DNA of 10,678 nucleotides, taken from contig QHUQ01000163.1 in assembly GCA_003221985.1 (NCBI GenBank), forward strand, positions 1 through 10,678, given 5' to 3'. Of the stretch, positions 1 to 7,298 are shown one piece after another; within the stretch, counting starts at the first letter, position 1, and every line of letters starts with the position of its first letter. Below the pieces are notes generated by a model, which was not told the DNA's origin, did no database searches, and was given only the letters and a program-made list of their open reading frames with translations. The position numbers and the translations under genes are program-made. The stretch is from Gemmatimonadota bacterium (GTDB lineage Bacteria > Gemmatimonadota > Gemmatimonadetes > Gemmatimonadales > GWC2-71-9).

Positions 1-402
1 ACCATCCCAGATACAGAACGCGAACATGCCGCGCAACTCTCTGACGCAGTCAGGACCCCGTTCGGCGTAGAGGGCGAGGAGGACTTCCGTGTCGCTGGCC
101 CCTCGGAACTTGACACCGTCCAATTCCAAGGCTGCGCGCAACTCGAGATAGTTGTAGATCTCGCCATTGAAAACGATCAGCGTGGAGCCAGAGTGGTCGA
201 CCATCGGCTGATCCCCGGTCTCCGATAGGTCGATGACCGACAGTCGCGTATGGCCCAAGCCGACACCGACGACAGGGTCGCACCACCACCCTCGACCGTC
301 CGGTCCCCGATGCTCCAACATGGCGGCCATGCGACAGGCCAATGCCTGAAGCGACTCGCGCGGAGCGCCTCCACGTATCCAGAGGCCCGCTATTCCACAC
401 AT
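1..402 (-). CDS. Asparagine synthetase-like amidotransferase, glutaminase domain (partial, cut by window edge)
   Basis: Only the first 134 codons are in the window; the gene continues past position 1. The reading frame starts with MCGIAGLW, so after Met removal Cys2 is the N-terminal nucleophile of a class II (Ntn-type) glutamine amidotransferase. Other hallmarks are the EHRGPDG segment (residues 30-36), HTRLSVIDLS (51-60), the glutamine-binding FNGEIYNY (78-85) and the GASDTEVLL segment near residue 100. These match the N-terminal half of AsnB-type asparagine synthetases. The ATP-dependent synthetase half is not visible. GGAG lies 9 bases before the ATG, and the previous gene ends 31 bases upstream, so it probably belongs to the same operon. 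Known relatives in O-antigen and exopolysaccharide loci are thought to amidate sugar carboxylates (WbpS-like) rather than make asparagine. That role is inferred here from context only. The family call is strong; the substrate is unknown. Confidence 0.93.
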   Translation of the reverse strand, partial: MCGIAGLWIRGGAPRESLQALACRMAAMLEHRGPDGRGWWCDPVVGVGLGHTRLSVIDLSETGDQPMVDHSGSTLIVFNGEIYNYLELRAALELDGVKFRGASDTEVLLALYAERGPDCVRELRGMFAFCIWDG

Positions 403-411
403 CGCGGACTA

Positions 412-415
412 CTCC
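412..415 (-). promoter_or_regulatory. Ribosome binding site for the amidotransferase gene
   Basis: GGAG on the minus strand, 9 bases before the ATG at 402. It is one of the few clear Shine-Dalgarno matches in the run. It lies in the 31-base gap after the upstream stop codon, which fits a gene started independently rather than by stop-start overlap. Confidence 0.55.
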
Positions 416-433
416 GTTGAGAACGCCTCCGCG

Positions 434-1897
434 TCAGAGACACTCCCAGACGGCCTGCTTCGCCGAGAGTAAGGTATCGGCCAACGGGCCTTCGCTATTG
501 AGTTCAAGCACCCGGCTGCTCCGAAACTGCGGCGACGTCCAGTGAGCATGACGGTGCCGCACGTATCCGTCTGGCTCGTCGTTGTCACGCGAGGCGTTTC
601 GTTCAATGGCCGTCGCCAGCGACGACTTGAGGCAGAAAACGACGTCAGGGGTCTGGATTCGACGGTACAACCGCTGCTCGAACATGCTGAGACGCCGAAA
701 TGGCACGGTATCAGACAAAGTCATCGGGTCGAGTTGTGCGCTGTCGGTGGCCCCAACGGTTGCGGATGGAAACCGATCACTGATGACTAGAGCACCACCG
801 GCGACCATCCTTTCGGCGCGTGCGAGCAAACGTTGGCGACTTAGTGCCAATATCACCGCACGAACGGCGTAGAGGATAAGTCGAGTGCGACTGACGGTTC
901 CCACACCCGTCTGGCGGTCCGTTTCAACCTGGTGACTCCGATAACGAGGCAGTGCACGTCTGAGGAACGGCAAAAGGAGATCCGGTAGCAGTGTCAGGAA
1001 CGTTGATGGTGGTCGCCCCGCATGGATCGCGAACGTTGACACGTGCTCGGCGAGCCACGTGTTCAACTCGCGAACGAGGGTCGACTTTCCACTTGCCTCG
1101 GGACCAATCACGGCGATGAGCGCACCGCCTCTCACCGGGGTCACTCGGGGCGGTCGGCCGAGACCGCGAAGAATCACCCAACGGATGAGTCGAGCAGCCC
1201 GGACCATCTCCAGCAAGAGCACCCGCTGCTGCATGCAATCACGCAACCGCCATCGCATCATCACACCGCTGAGGCATCGATCCACGAGGCTGCCACTTGG
1301 CATGAGCGCAGCCGTCGCCCGCTGGAAGAGAGCGCGATCAATCTGAGGAAACCAGCGATCGAGTAGGATTTCGGTCCGCGAGAGTGTCCCTCCACTGAGC
1401 AACCACTCGAATTCCGCAACTGCGCGCTGTGACTCTCGGAGGGCGAGTGGCACTTCGGTGGGAGAGCTGTACTCGAGCATCTTACGAACAACAAACAGGA
1501 GGAGTTCGGTGTCCTTGGCGGGGACCCAGACCCCGTCAAGGCGACGCCGGCCCTCGAGCACTAGGTGCTCGAGGGGTATCCGACAAGATTTCACGAGGCT
1601 CCCGCCCGTCAAGAGTCTGAAATACACGTGGAGATGCACCAGCTGACCGCTACCAAGATCAAGACCAAGATAATGAAAAACGGACGCCGCTGACCGCCAA
1701 CGGGGTACCGCCATCTGCTTGAAGTGGAGCGCACTCGCGAGGGCCTCGAACCGGTCGCCGTGCTCACGGCGCACAAGGAGGTCCAGATCGCCGATCCCAC
1801 GAACCGCCTCCCCAAGGAAGGCGTTGCTCTTCCAGTGACAATACTCGACCCTCTTTGCGTCCAGACACTCGAAAAGTTGTTGGATCAGCTCAAGCAT
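434..1897 (-). CDS. Nucleotidyltransferase-like / P-loop (thymidylate-kinase-like) fusion protein
   Basis: A 487-residue protein with two parts. The N-terminal part (about 1-240) carries EYCHWKSN (18-25) and GDLDLLV (36-42). Asp37 and Asp39 fit the metal-binding G-D-x-D pattern of the minimal nucleotidyltransferase fold, and the part resembles uncharacterised nucleotidyltransferases found in polysaccharide loci. The C-terminal part (about 258-487) has a Walker A loop GPEASGKST (265-273), then HAGRPPS (292-298) and ISDRFP (372-377). These look like a thymidylate-kinase-type P-loop domain with a DR motif. No signal peptide or membrane segment is evident, so it should be cytoplasmic. I chose the ATG at 1897 because it overlaps the upstream gene by 8 bases and because the conserved-looking sequence starts there; an open extension to 1981 lies inside the upstream gene. 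No strong Shine-Dalgarno is visible, so translational coupling is likely. The substrate is unknown; a phosphorylated sugar, lipid carrier or glycan is inferred only from context. Confidence 0.85.
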   Translation of the reverse strand: MLELIQQLFECLDAKRVEYCHWKSNAFLGEAVRGIGDLDLLVRREHGDRFEALASALHFKQMAVPRWRSAASVFHYLGLDLGSGQLVHLHVYFRLLTGGSLVKSCRIPLEHLVLEGRRRLDGVWVPAKDTELLLFVVRKMLEYSSPTEVPLALRESQRAVAEFEWLLSGGTLSRTEILLDRWFPQIDRALFQRATAALMPSGSLVDRCLSGVMMRWRLRDCMQQRVLLLEMVRAARLIRWVILRGLGRPPRVTPVRGGALIAVIGPEASGKSTLVRELNTWLAEHVSTFAIHAGRPPSTFLTLLPDLLLPFLRRALPRYRSHQVETDRQTGVGTVSRTRLILYAVRAVILALSRQRLLARAERMVAGGALVISDRFPSATVGATDSAQLDPMTLSDTVPFRRLSMFEQRLYRRIQTPDVVFCLKSSLATAIERNASRDNDEPDGYVRHRHAHWTSPQFRSSRVLELNSEGPLADTLLSAKQAVWECL

Positions 1898-2621
1898 TGG
1901 CCGAATACTCGAGCGCCGCCTGAACGACTCGTTCCGCTTCCCCTTCGTAATCGTCTGGCGTCCCGTAGTATCCGCCGACAACCAGTAACCGGGCGCTCAC
2001 GCCTGGAAAGCATTTCAGTCGAGTAAAGACACTAGCAGCAGCGTCCACGAGCAGCTCGGCGTCCAACCGGTTCAACGTCCGCCGGGGGGGATCCGCTCTT
2101 TTTTTCATTCTCACCAACAGCGCCTCTCGCGGCGCCTCGACGCACACGACGAGATCCGGCATCGGCACCAGCCGCACGAACGACTCCAGATAGTCGTCGT
2201 TGACGATCGAGCTGAGTTGCACGAACAGATAGTGGGCAGCGTGGACTGTTCCCTCGTCGACGATAACGACGGTCGAGTCTTTTACTCGCCGTCCAAGTTC
2301 ATAGAAGCCGATCTGACGCCAGACGCCCCGAAGCGCCTTCAGCGCCAGGTACGGTGAGTCGGTGTAGCTTCGGGCCGCCCGCCACGCGAATGCGAGGAAC
2401 TCTCGATGTCGCCTCAACGAAGAACCGATCACGGCGCTGAGCGCTAGCTCGATGACAATGTTCTGAACACCTTCTCGCCCAAGCAATTTGGCCATTTGCC
2501 GTCCAGGCAGCAAGTCGCGTGCATTCGCCACACGGATATCTCGCTCCTGCAGCTTCCGACGCACTCGGCCTGCCATCGAGGTCTTGCCGGCTCCGGTGGC
2601 ACCGGTGAACTCGACGATCAT
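1890..2621 (-). CDS. P-loop kinase-like protein (thymidylate/AAA kinase type)
   Basis: A 243-residue protein that opens directly with a beta strand and Walker A loop, MIVEFTGATGAGKTS (GATGAGKT at 7-14). A hydrophobic strand ending in Asp-Glu-Gly follows (VVIVDEG, 118-124), as expected for a Walker B or substrate-binding acidic site. VVCVEAPREALLVRMKKR (158-175) reads like the last core strand and the lid of a nucleoside-monophosphate-kinase-type fold. It has no signal peptide or membrane segment. Its ATG overlaps the TGA of the polymerase gene (ATGA) and its own stop overlaps the next kinase gene by 8 bases, so all three are probably made together. No strong Shine-Dalgarno is seen. It is distinct in sequence from the kinase half of its neighbour. 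Such proteins are often annotated as thymidylate kinase by fold, but a housekeeping dTMP kinase would not be expected inside a polysaccharide operon. The substrate is unknown. Confidence 0.85.
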   Translation of the reverse strand: MIVEFTGATGAGKTSMAGRVRRKLQERDIRVANARDLLPGRQMAKLLGREGVQNIVIELALSAVIGSSLRRHREFLAFAWRAARSYTDSPYLALKALRGVWRQIGFYELGRRVKDSTVVIVDEGTVHAAHYLFVQLSSIVNDDYLESFVRLVPMPDLVVCVEAPREALLVRMKKRADPPRRTLNRLDAELLVDAAASVFTRLKCFPGVSARLLVVGGYYGTPDDYEGEAERVVQAALEYSANA

Positions 2622-3877
2622 CTCAAGGGAAGCGGTCCGAGGTGCGCGCTTCGCATCACCGCACGCAGGAAGCCGAAAACCCAGTACAGCCCATATGGCG
2701 CGACTATGAAAAACGGTATCTGGAATTTGGCCAGGTCAGAGAACTCACCTAAGAACACCACATACAGCGACCCGAATCCGATGCCCCGCAAGAAGAGAAA
2801 TCGCTGGCCGGGCATTGTGTCAACCTTACGCGCCAGAAAGCCCAAGACACCGAACAGTATCAGCGGACCAGAGATACCAAAGTTGATATACGCCTCGACC
2901 AGCTCAGAGAATGCGAATCCCGTCCCTGTTCCCGCAAGTTCACCAGCATATCGCTCGGTGTACCAGACGCTGAGACTTGCAGAAGTTCCGCCAAGGAACC
3001 TCGGAACTAGCGCTGCACTAATTGCGTTGAGGTACGTACGCCCCAACTGCGGCGCTTCGCCCCACACGTTCCTCCAGATTTCGTCAGATGATCGGAGTTG
3101 GTCGAACGGATTGTTCTCAACCCACCAGTTCCGCTCGCTGAAGGTAAACGAATAATCGGTATAGCCTAACAAGAATCCATAGATCTGGTTCCATGTCCCC
3201 GCAACCAGCAGGAAGGACAAGCATGCGGCCGCGAGCCGCCTGCCAGACAGCGGCCGCACCGCGTGGTGATAGTGGAACGCCAAGGCTGCGAGCATCGTTA
3301 GCAGCATCGAGCGCCGACTCAGAACAACACCCAAAACAAGGGTTCCTACATAGACAAGAAAGGTAGACACATTTAGACGCCTGCGACGGCACGCGTCGTA
3401 CCCGAGAATAATGGCCCCGGTCATTGCGAGGTCTTTCGCGAATTTCTCTGGCCCGAGCTCCTCGCTGAGCAGGTACACATCGCTCTTGGCCATCCAGAAG
3501 AACTCGAGCCCGTAGCGGTCCACAAGGACACCAAACGCGAGCACTCCCGCAAGAATGAACGTCCAGCCGACCACACGGAACAGTGGGTCGTAGTTGTCTT
3601 CGGCTGCTCCGTGATGCGCTGCAGGCCGCGTGATCTCATAGGCGACAATAAAGCACACCATGGCGATCGCGTAGAGAGCGAAACGCGAATAATCACTTAA
3701 TCCGAGATCCTGATTCCTGGAAACCGCCACAACGATAGGCGATATCCCAAAGATTGCCGCCATTCCTACGAATGCCACCCGGAATTGGACCAGCGACAAG
3801 CTCTTTCGGACGGTTAGGGCCCACAAATACGCCGTCGCGATGCTGACAAGCATCGCAATCTGCAGCCCCTCCGTCAT
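2618..3877 (-). CDS. wzy: O-antigen / oligosaccharide repeat-unit polymerase (Wzy-like)
   Basis: A 419-residue, very hydrophobic protein with roughly ten or more predicted membrane spans, for example about 5-23, 33-52, 64-82, 100-118, 172-187, 190-203, 214-230, 335-349, 366-377 and 388-405. A long hydrophilic segment (about 235-315) with charged and aromatic residues lies between spans, as in Wzy polymerases with a large periplasmic loop. The segment GTGTGFAFSELVEAYINFG (316-334) followed by ISGPLILFG fits the conserved G-x-G-x-x-x-S-x-x-x-E-x-Y-x-N-x-G pattern of oligosaccharide polymerase families. Wzy joins lipid-linked repeat units at the periplasmic face of the inner membrane. I took the ATG at 3877, 16 bases after the flippase stop, rather than the open extension to 4063, because the extension is Arg/Ser-rich, lies inside the flippase gene, and the first membrane span begins just after MTEGLQ. 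Wzy proteins vary widely, so the linkage made cannot be told. Confidence 0.85.
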   Translation of the reverse strand: MTEGLQIAMLVSIATAYLWALTVRKSLSLVQFRVAFVGMAAIFGISPIVVAVSRNQDLGLSDYSRFALYAIAMVCFIVAYEITRPAAHHGAAEDNYDPLFRVVGWTFILAGVLAFGVLVDRYGLEFFWMAKSDVYLLSEELGPEKFAKDLAMTGAIILGYDACRRRRLNVSTFLVYVGTLVLGVVLSRRSMLLTMLAALAFHYHHAVRPLSGRRLAAACLSFLLVAGTWNQIYGFLLGYTDYSFTFSERNWWVENNPFDQLRSSDEIWRNVWGEAPQLGRTYLNAISAALVPRFLGGTSASLSVWYTERYAGELAGTGTGFAFSELVEAYINFGISGPLILFGVLGFLARKVDTMPGQRFLFLRGIGFGSLYVVFLGEFSDLAKFQIPFFIVAPYGLYWVFGFLRAVMRSAHLGPLPLR

Positions 3878-3893
3878 GCCAGACCGTCGTCGG

Positions 3894-5240
3894 TCAATGG
3901 TGGTCCCGGACCTCAACCGAGACCCGGTCGCACCGTGCGAATTCCCGCACGAGAGCCGCGCTGCTGAACAGGACGTTCGCGGCACTTGCCGCGACGACCG
4001 CCGCGGCGGCCCCCATCGCCCCATTGGATGGGATGAAAGCCCAACTGACGGCGCCGCATACAACCACGCTACACATCGCCGCCACGGCCTGCACGCGGAG
4101 TTGCCTCACGACGGTCAGCGCTGTGCTCACTGAAGCAAGCACGTAACTGGCAATGCCAGCCACCATGAACCACGGAAGGACGTCAGCGAACTCGACATAG
4201 GCCCGGCCGTAGACAAGCGAGAGGATGGCGGGACCGAAGAGCACTGCGAAGCAGACACCTGCGACGCCCAAAACCGCACTACCACAGCAGAGCGCGATAA
4301 CTGCCGCGATGAAGCGATCACGCTGTCTCATCGTGAAGTACTTGGCCAAACGCGGGCCGGCGCTCTGTTGAAACGCACCATTCACGATGGTACCCGCGAT
4401 CAGGAAGTGCGACAAAGCAGTGAGATGCCCGACCACGGCGTCCCCATGGTAGACGGCGAGAAAGTAGCGGGGCACCGTTGTCTGAAGGGCGATCAGAGCT
4501 GTGACGAGCCCCAGCGGCATCGCCTGCCGTACCAAACCACGCCTCCTCACAACCTCCGCTCTCCAGACTGGTGTCGACTCCACGCTCTTCACGAGACGCG
4601 TATCGTACAGGAAGAGGATTCCTAACGATGTGAGCACGAGAGCACCCAGTGCCCAGACGAGCGACCGCGTCACCAGAAGGAGGAGCCCTGCGACCCCGAG
4701 TGAGACGAGCGCCTTTACCGCGGCAGATCTCGCCGTCAGGTCCATGCGCTCGTATTTCTGCATGACAGCGTAGAGGATGTCGCTGAGCCCTTCAAAAACC
4801 TTTCGGAGCGCTACGAGCGCTACAACCAAGAGAAACGTCGGTGAGTGGCCAAGCAGAACCGCGCCGACCAAGACACACACCATCGCCAAGAGGGCAGTTG
4901 TTAATCGGACGGCCATGTACTCCGTGGCCCGATGTCGGCCGTCGTAGTCGGTGGCCAACAGCGCTCGAAGATCCATACCAAACAGACCGAACACCGGCAT
5001 CACGACCGCCGAGGCGAGACCATAAACCCCAACAGTGGCTGGTGTCGTCGTGCGGGCGATCAGCACCACGATACCCCACTGCTCCACGGCTCCGGCGCAA
5101 CGGCTGGCGAGAGCGGCCAGCGAGTTCCCGAGCAACCAGAGGGTCGAGCGCTTCCGCAGCCGGTCTCGAACGGCGGAGAACGTGTCACTCTCAGACAAGC
5201 GGGCAATCAGAAGACGAGCCAGCGAATCTTCTGTGCTCAC
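3894..5240 (-). CDS. wzx: Polysaccharide flippase (Wzx-like, MOP superfamily)
   Basis: A 448-residue membrane protein of the usual Wzx length with about 12 predicted spans. Clear ones lie at about 35-60, 70-88, 112-130, 135-150, 175-191, 195-212, 238-253, 272-290, 310-340, 352-376, 384-402 and 407-430. The N-terminal 30 residues are charged and cytoplasmic-looking. A cluster of basic residues (230-239) precedes the span starting MPLGLVTALIALQ, the repeat boundary typical of MATE/Wzx-type transporters. It should move undecaprenyl-linked repeat units across the inner membrane. The start is a GTG whose last bases form the TGA stop of the glycosyltransferase gene (GTGA), and a GGGAG lies 11 bases upstream. 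The neighbouring Wzy-like gene supports the call. A generic oligosaccharide exporter of the same superfamily (teichuronic-acid or PST type) cannot be excluded from sequence alone. Confidence 0.87.
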   Translation of the reverse strand: MSTEDSLARLLIARLSESDTFSAVRDRLRKRSTLWLLGNSLAALASRCAGAVEQWGIVVLIARTTTPATVGVYGLASAVVMPVFGLFGMDLRALLATDYDGRHRATEYMAVRLTTALLAMVCVLVGAVLLGHSPTFLLVVALVALRKVFEGLSDILYAVMQKYERMDLTARSAAVKALVSLGVAGLLLLVTRSLVWALGALVLTSLGILFLYDTRLVKSVESTPVWRAEVVRRRGLVRQAMPLGLVTALIALQTTVPRYFLAVYHGDAVVGHLTALSHFLIAGTIVNGAFQQSAGPRLAKYFTMRQRDRFIAAVIALCCGSAVLGVAGVCFAVLFGPAILSLVYGRAYVEFADVLPWFMVAGIASYVLASVSTALTVVRQLRVQAVAAMCSVVVCGAVSWAFIPSNGAMGAAAAVVAASAANVLFSSAALVREFARCDRVSVEVRDHH

Positions 5241-6373
5241 GGCCCCTGGCGCTCCCGAGCCTCCTCGATCAGGTCGACATAGAGCGCCTCGAGGTCCCGC
5301 ATCCAGCGTCCGCCGTCGTAGAACGATCGTGTCAATTCAAGCGCCTCGCGCCCAAGGCGTTGCCTATTCGTCGGCGCATCGACGACTTCTCGTCCGACCC
5401 GCGCGGCTTGTTCCGGGATCGGCGCATCGCGCCTGATGAAGACGACACCCTTATCCTTTTTCATGGTTTCGCGGAACGACGGGATGTCGCTGAGCACGGC
5501 CGGCAGCCCACAGGCGAGCGCCTCGATGAGCGAGACGCTGAGCCCCTCGGATCGCGAGGTCATGATGAAGACATCCGAAGATTTGAGGAGGCGGTACACT
5601 CCCTGGCGCGGGAGCATGCCCGTGAACGTGATGCGCGCCCTCAACCCCTGTTCGCACACCAGTCGCTCGAGCTTCGCTCGACTCGGTCCGTCACCGACCA
5701 TGAGCAAATGAACACCACGGTATTGCCGAGCGATGAAGGCGTAAAAGCGGATCAGGAACTCCTGGTCCTTGATCGGAACCATACGGCCGGTATGCACGAA
5801 CACGACGCACGACGGATCTACTTCGTAACGCGCAAGCTCGGTGACACGATCGACCCGCAGACTGGCCATCTCTTCTGTCGAAATTCCGTACGGAATGATC
5901 CGCACCCGACCTACGTCGGCCAGCAGTCGCTCCATTGCGCCATACGAGTTCCACACCGTCTGCGAGGGGCACAGGATCCGGTCGCAGAGAACCACATTCG
6001 ACATCAGCAGCATCCGGCTTGCGACGCCGTAGCCGAAATGCGTGCCCCCGTCCTCGAACAGGTTCGGCACGCTCAGCCAACGGGACACCCATCGAGCGCA
6101 GAAGGACGATCGGCCGTGATAGGTGTGCAGGAGCTGCACGTTCTCCTCGCGCACGTACTTCGCGAGTCGACGAAGGCGTCCGAAGCCACGAGAGTCCCCG
6201 AGACAAAGGGTTTTAACGTCCGGGTAAAGATCGAACTCGGCCCGATTAATCGCCGAGTCGTCGAAGGAGATCAGATACGGTTGGAAGCGGCGCCGGTCGT
6301 GAGCGTTTACACGGACGATCGCGTCGGTGGTTGCGGCGAGGTCGTTGACGACATGTGCGATTCTGAGCGGCAT
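5237..6373 (-). CDS. Family 4 glycosyltransferase (GT-B fold)
   Basis: A 378-residue retaining-type glycosyltransferase. The N-terminal Rossmann half starts PLRIAHVVNDL. The C-terminal half carries the GT4 signatures: HTGRMVPIKDQEFLI (194-208), with Arg197 and Lys202 positioned for nucleotide-sugar phosphate contacts; MVGDGP (225-230); FTGMLPR (250-256); and SRSEGLSVSLIEALACGLP (273-291), where Glu276 and Glu284 form the E-x7-E motif. It would transfer a sugar from a nucleotide donor to a lipid-linked acceptor at the cytoplasmic side of the inner membrane. I used the ATG at 6373, 10 bases after the epimerase stop. The frame stays open to 6541, but that 56-residue Arg/Ser-rich extension lies inside the upstream gene and precedes the true first beta strand. 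Its stop overlaps the flippase start. Donor and linkage are unknown. It is the only glycosyltransferase in the window. Confidence 0.93.
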   Translation of the reverse strand: MPLRIAHVVNDLAATTDAIVRVNAHDRRRFQPYLISFDDSAINRAEFDLYPDVKTLCLGDSRGFGRLRRLAKYVREENVQLLHTYHGRSSFCARWVSRWLSVPNLFEDGGTHFGYGVASRMLLMSNVVLCDRILCPSQTVWNSYGAMERLLADVGRVRIIPYGISTEEMASLRVDRVTELARYEVDPSCVVFVHTGRMVPIKDQEFLIRFYAFIARQYRGVHLLMVGDGPSRAKLERLVCEQGLRARITFTGMLPRQGVYRLLKSSDVFIMTSRSEGLSVSLIEALACGLPAVLSDIPSFRETMKKDKGVVFIRRDAPIPEQAARVGREVVDAPTNRQRLGREALELTRSFYDGGRWMRDLEALYVDLIEEARERQGP

Positions 6374-6383
6374 CGCTCGAGAT

Positions 6384-7298
6384 CTACCGCGTCGACCGAC
6401 GCCACTCGATGTACTTACGGATACCCTCTTCGAGGTCCGTCTTCGGTGCCCAGCCCAGCTCGAGCATCGCCCGCTGATTTGAAGCCGGGCGTCCCACAAA
6501 ATCTCCGGAGCGCTCACCTTCGCACTGTAGCGGGACCCCACCCAGCAGTCGGCTCACAGTCTCGGCAACTTCGGCGATTGTCACCTGCCGCGGTCCGTCG
6601 AGATTGAACGTCTTGTTTCTAGCTTCAGGCTGTAACGCGACGACACTACCTTCAGCGAGATCTTCGACGTAGATGAAGTTCCTGACTTGCTTGCCATCGC
6701 CCCGGATGACGAGCGATTTGCCCTGCAGAGCGCGCTCAACGAAATTCGTAATCACGGTACCCTGCCGGCCCCGAGGACCGTACGGAATCCCGTATCTTAG
6801 AATCGAGAACTCGACGCCGTACAGTCGCTGGTAGCTCCGAATGTACAATTCAGCGGCGACTTTCGACGCGGTGTAGATATGGTTCACATTCTCCACGCAA
6901 AGCGTCGTGGTCTCGTCTAGCCGTTCAGGCCCGCTCTCACTCGACGGCGCGAGCATGTAGACCCAAACCGTGCTGGAGAAGATCAACCGCCCACCATGCC
7001 GGCGGAGTGCCTCGAGGACATTGACAACACCCTGCGAGTTGACGAGCACGCTTTCTAACGGGCTCTTGACGATATCGTCCACGTTGGCCATCGCCGCCAG
7101 GAGATATACCGCTTCGTAACCACCCGCGAGCGCGACGACAACGCGATGGAAGTCCAATAGGTCGAGGAAGATGTGTCGCACGCCATCGCGGTGGGGCCCC
7201 ATCATGTCGAACACCGTCACGTCATGACCCGCATCGAGAAGCTTGTCGATAACGTGCGACCCGATGAATCCGCTCCCGCCTATGACCGCAACCTTCAT
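6384..7298 (-). CDS. NAD-dependent sugar-nucleotide epimerase/dehydratase (extended SDR)
   Basis: A 304-residue extended short-chain dehydrogenase. The N-terminal MKVAVIGGSGFIG has the G-x-x-G-x-x-G dinucleotide loop (7-13), and Asp31 at the end of the second strand favours NAD over NADP. The active site is visible as Ser109/Thr110 in FSSTVWVY (107-114), with Tyr142 and Lys146 in YTASK. LRYGIPYGPRG (167-177) and GKQVRNFIYVEDLA (202-215) are typical of GalE-like and dTDP-glucose dehydratase-like enzymes that bind NDP-sugars. It would remodel a nucleotide sugar in the cytoplasm, giving an epimer or a keto-sugar for the aminotransferase. An AAGGGG ribosome binding site lies 6 bases before the ATG, which overlaps the methyltransferase stop (ATGA). 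Sequence alone does not separate 4-epimerase, 4,6-dehydratase or reductase activity. Confidence 0.93.
   Translation of the reverse strand: MKVAVIGGSGFIGSHVIDKLLDAGHDVTVFDMMGPHRDGVRHIFLDLLDFHRVVVALAGGYEAVYLLAAMANVDDIVKSPLESVLVNSQGVVNVLEALRRHGGRLIFSSTVWVYMLAPSSESGPERLDETTTLCVENVNHIYTASKVAAELYIRSYQRLYGVEFSILRYGIPYGPRGRQGTVITNFVERALQGKSLVIRGDGKQVRNFIYVEDLAEGSVVALQPEARNKTFNLDGPRQVTIAEVAETVSRLLGGVPLQCEGERSGDFVGRPASNQRAMLELGWAPKTDLEEGIRKYIEWRRSTR

Noticed and set aside
50..400. 116-codon minus-strand open frame near the left edge
   Set aside because: It is out of frame with the amidotransferase reading frame (start 402), which has all the expected glutaminase motifs; this frame is an Arg-rich shadow.
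2496..3155. 219-codon plus-strand open frame across the kinase and polymerase genes
   Set aside because: Low-complexity Ser/Pro/Arg/Lys composition, no motif, and it crosses the junction of two convincing genes on the other strand.
3878..4063. 62-codon upstream extension of the polymerase frame
   Set aside because: It is Arg/Ser-rich, overlaps the end of the flippase gene, and precedes the natural membrane-protein start at 3877.
6374..6541. 56-codon upstream extension of the glycosyltransferase frame
   Set aside because: It overlaps the epimerase gene, lacks any fold signal, and the first beta strand begins right after the ATG at 6373.
4841..6607. 588-codon open frame on the plus strand, opposite the flippase, glycosyltransferase and epimerase genes
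   Set aside because: It is Arg/Pro/His-rich with no motif or fold signal and lies antisense to three well-supported genes with clear active-site residues. Long open antisense frames are common in GC-rich coding DNA.
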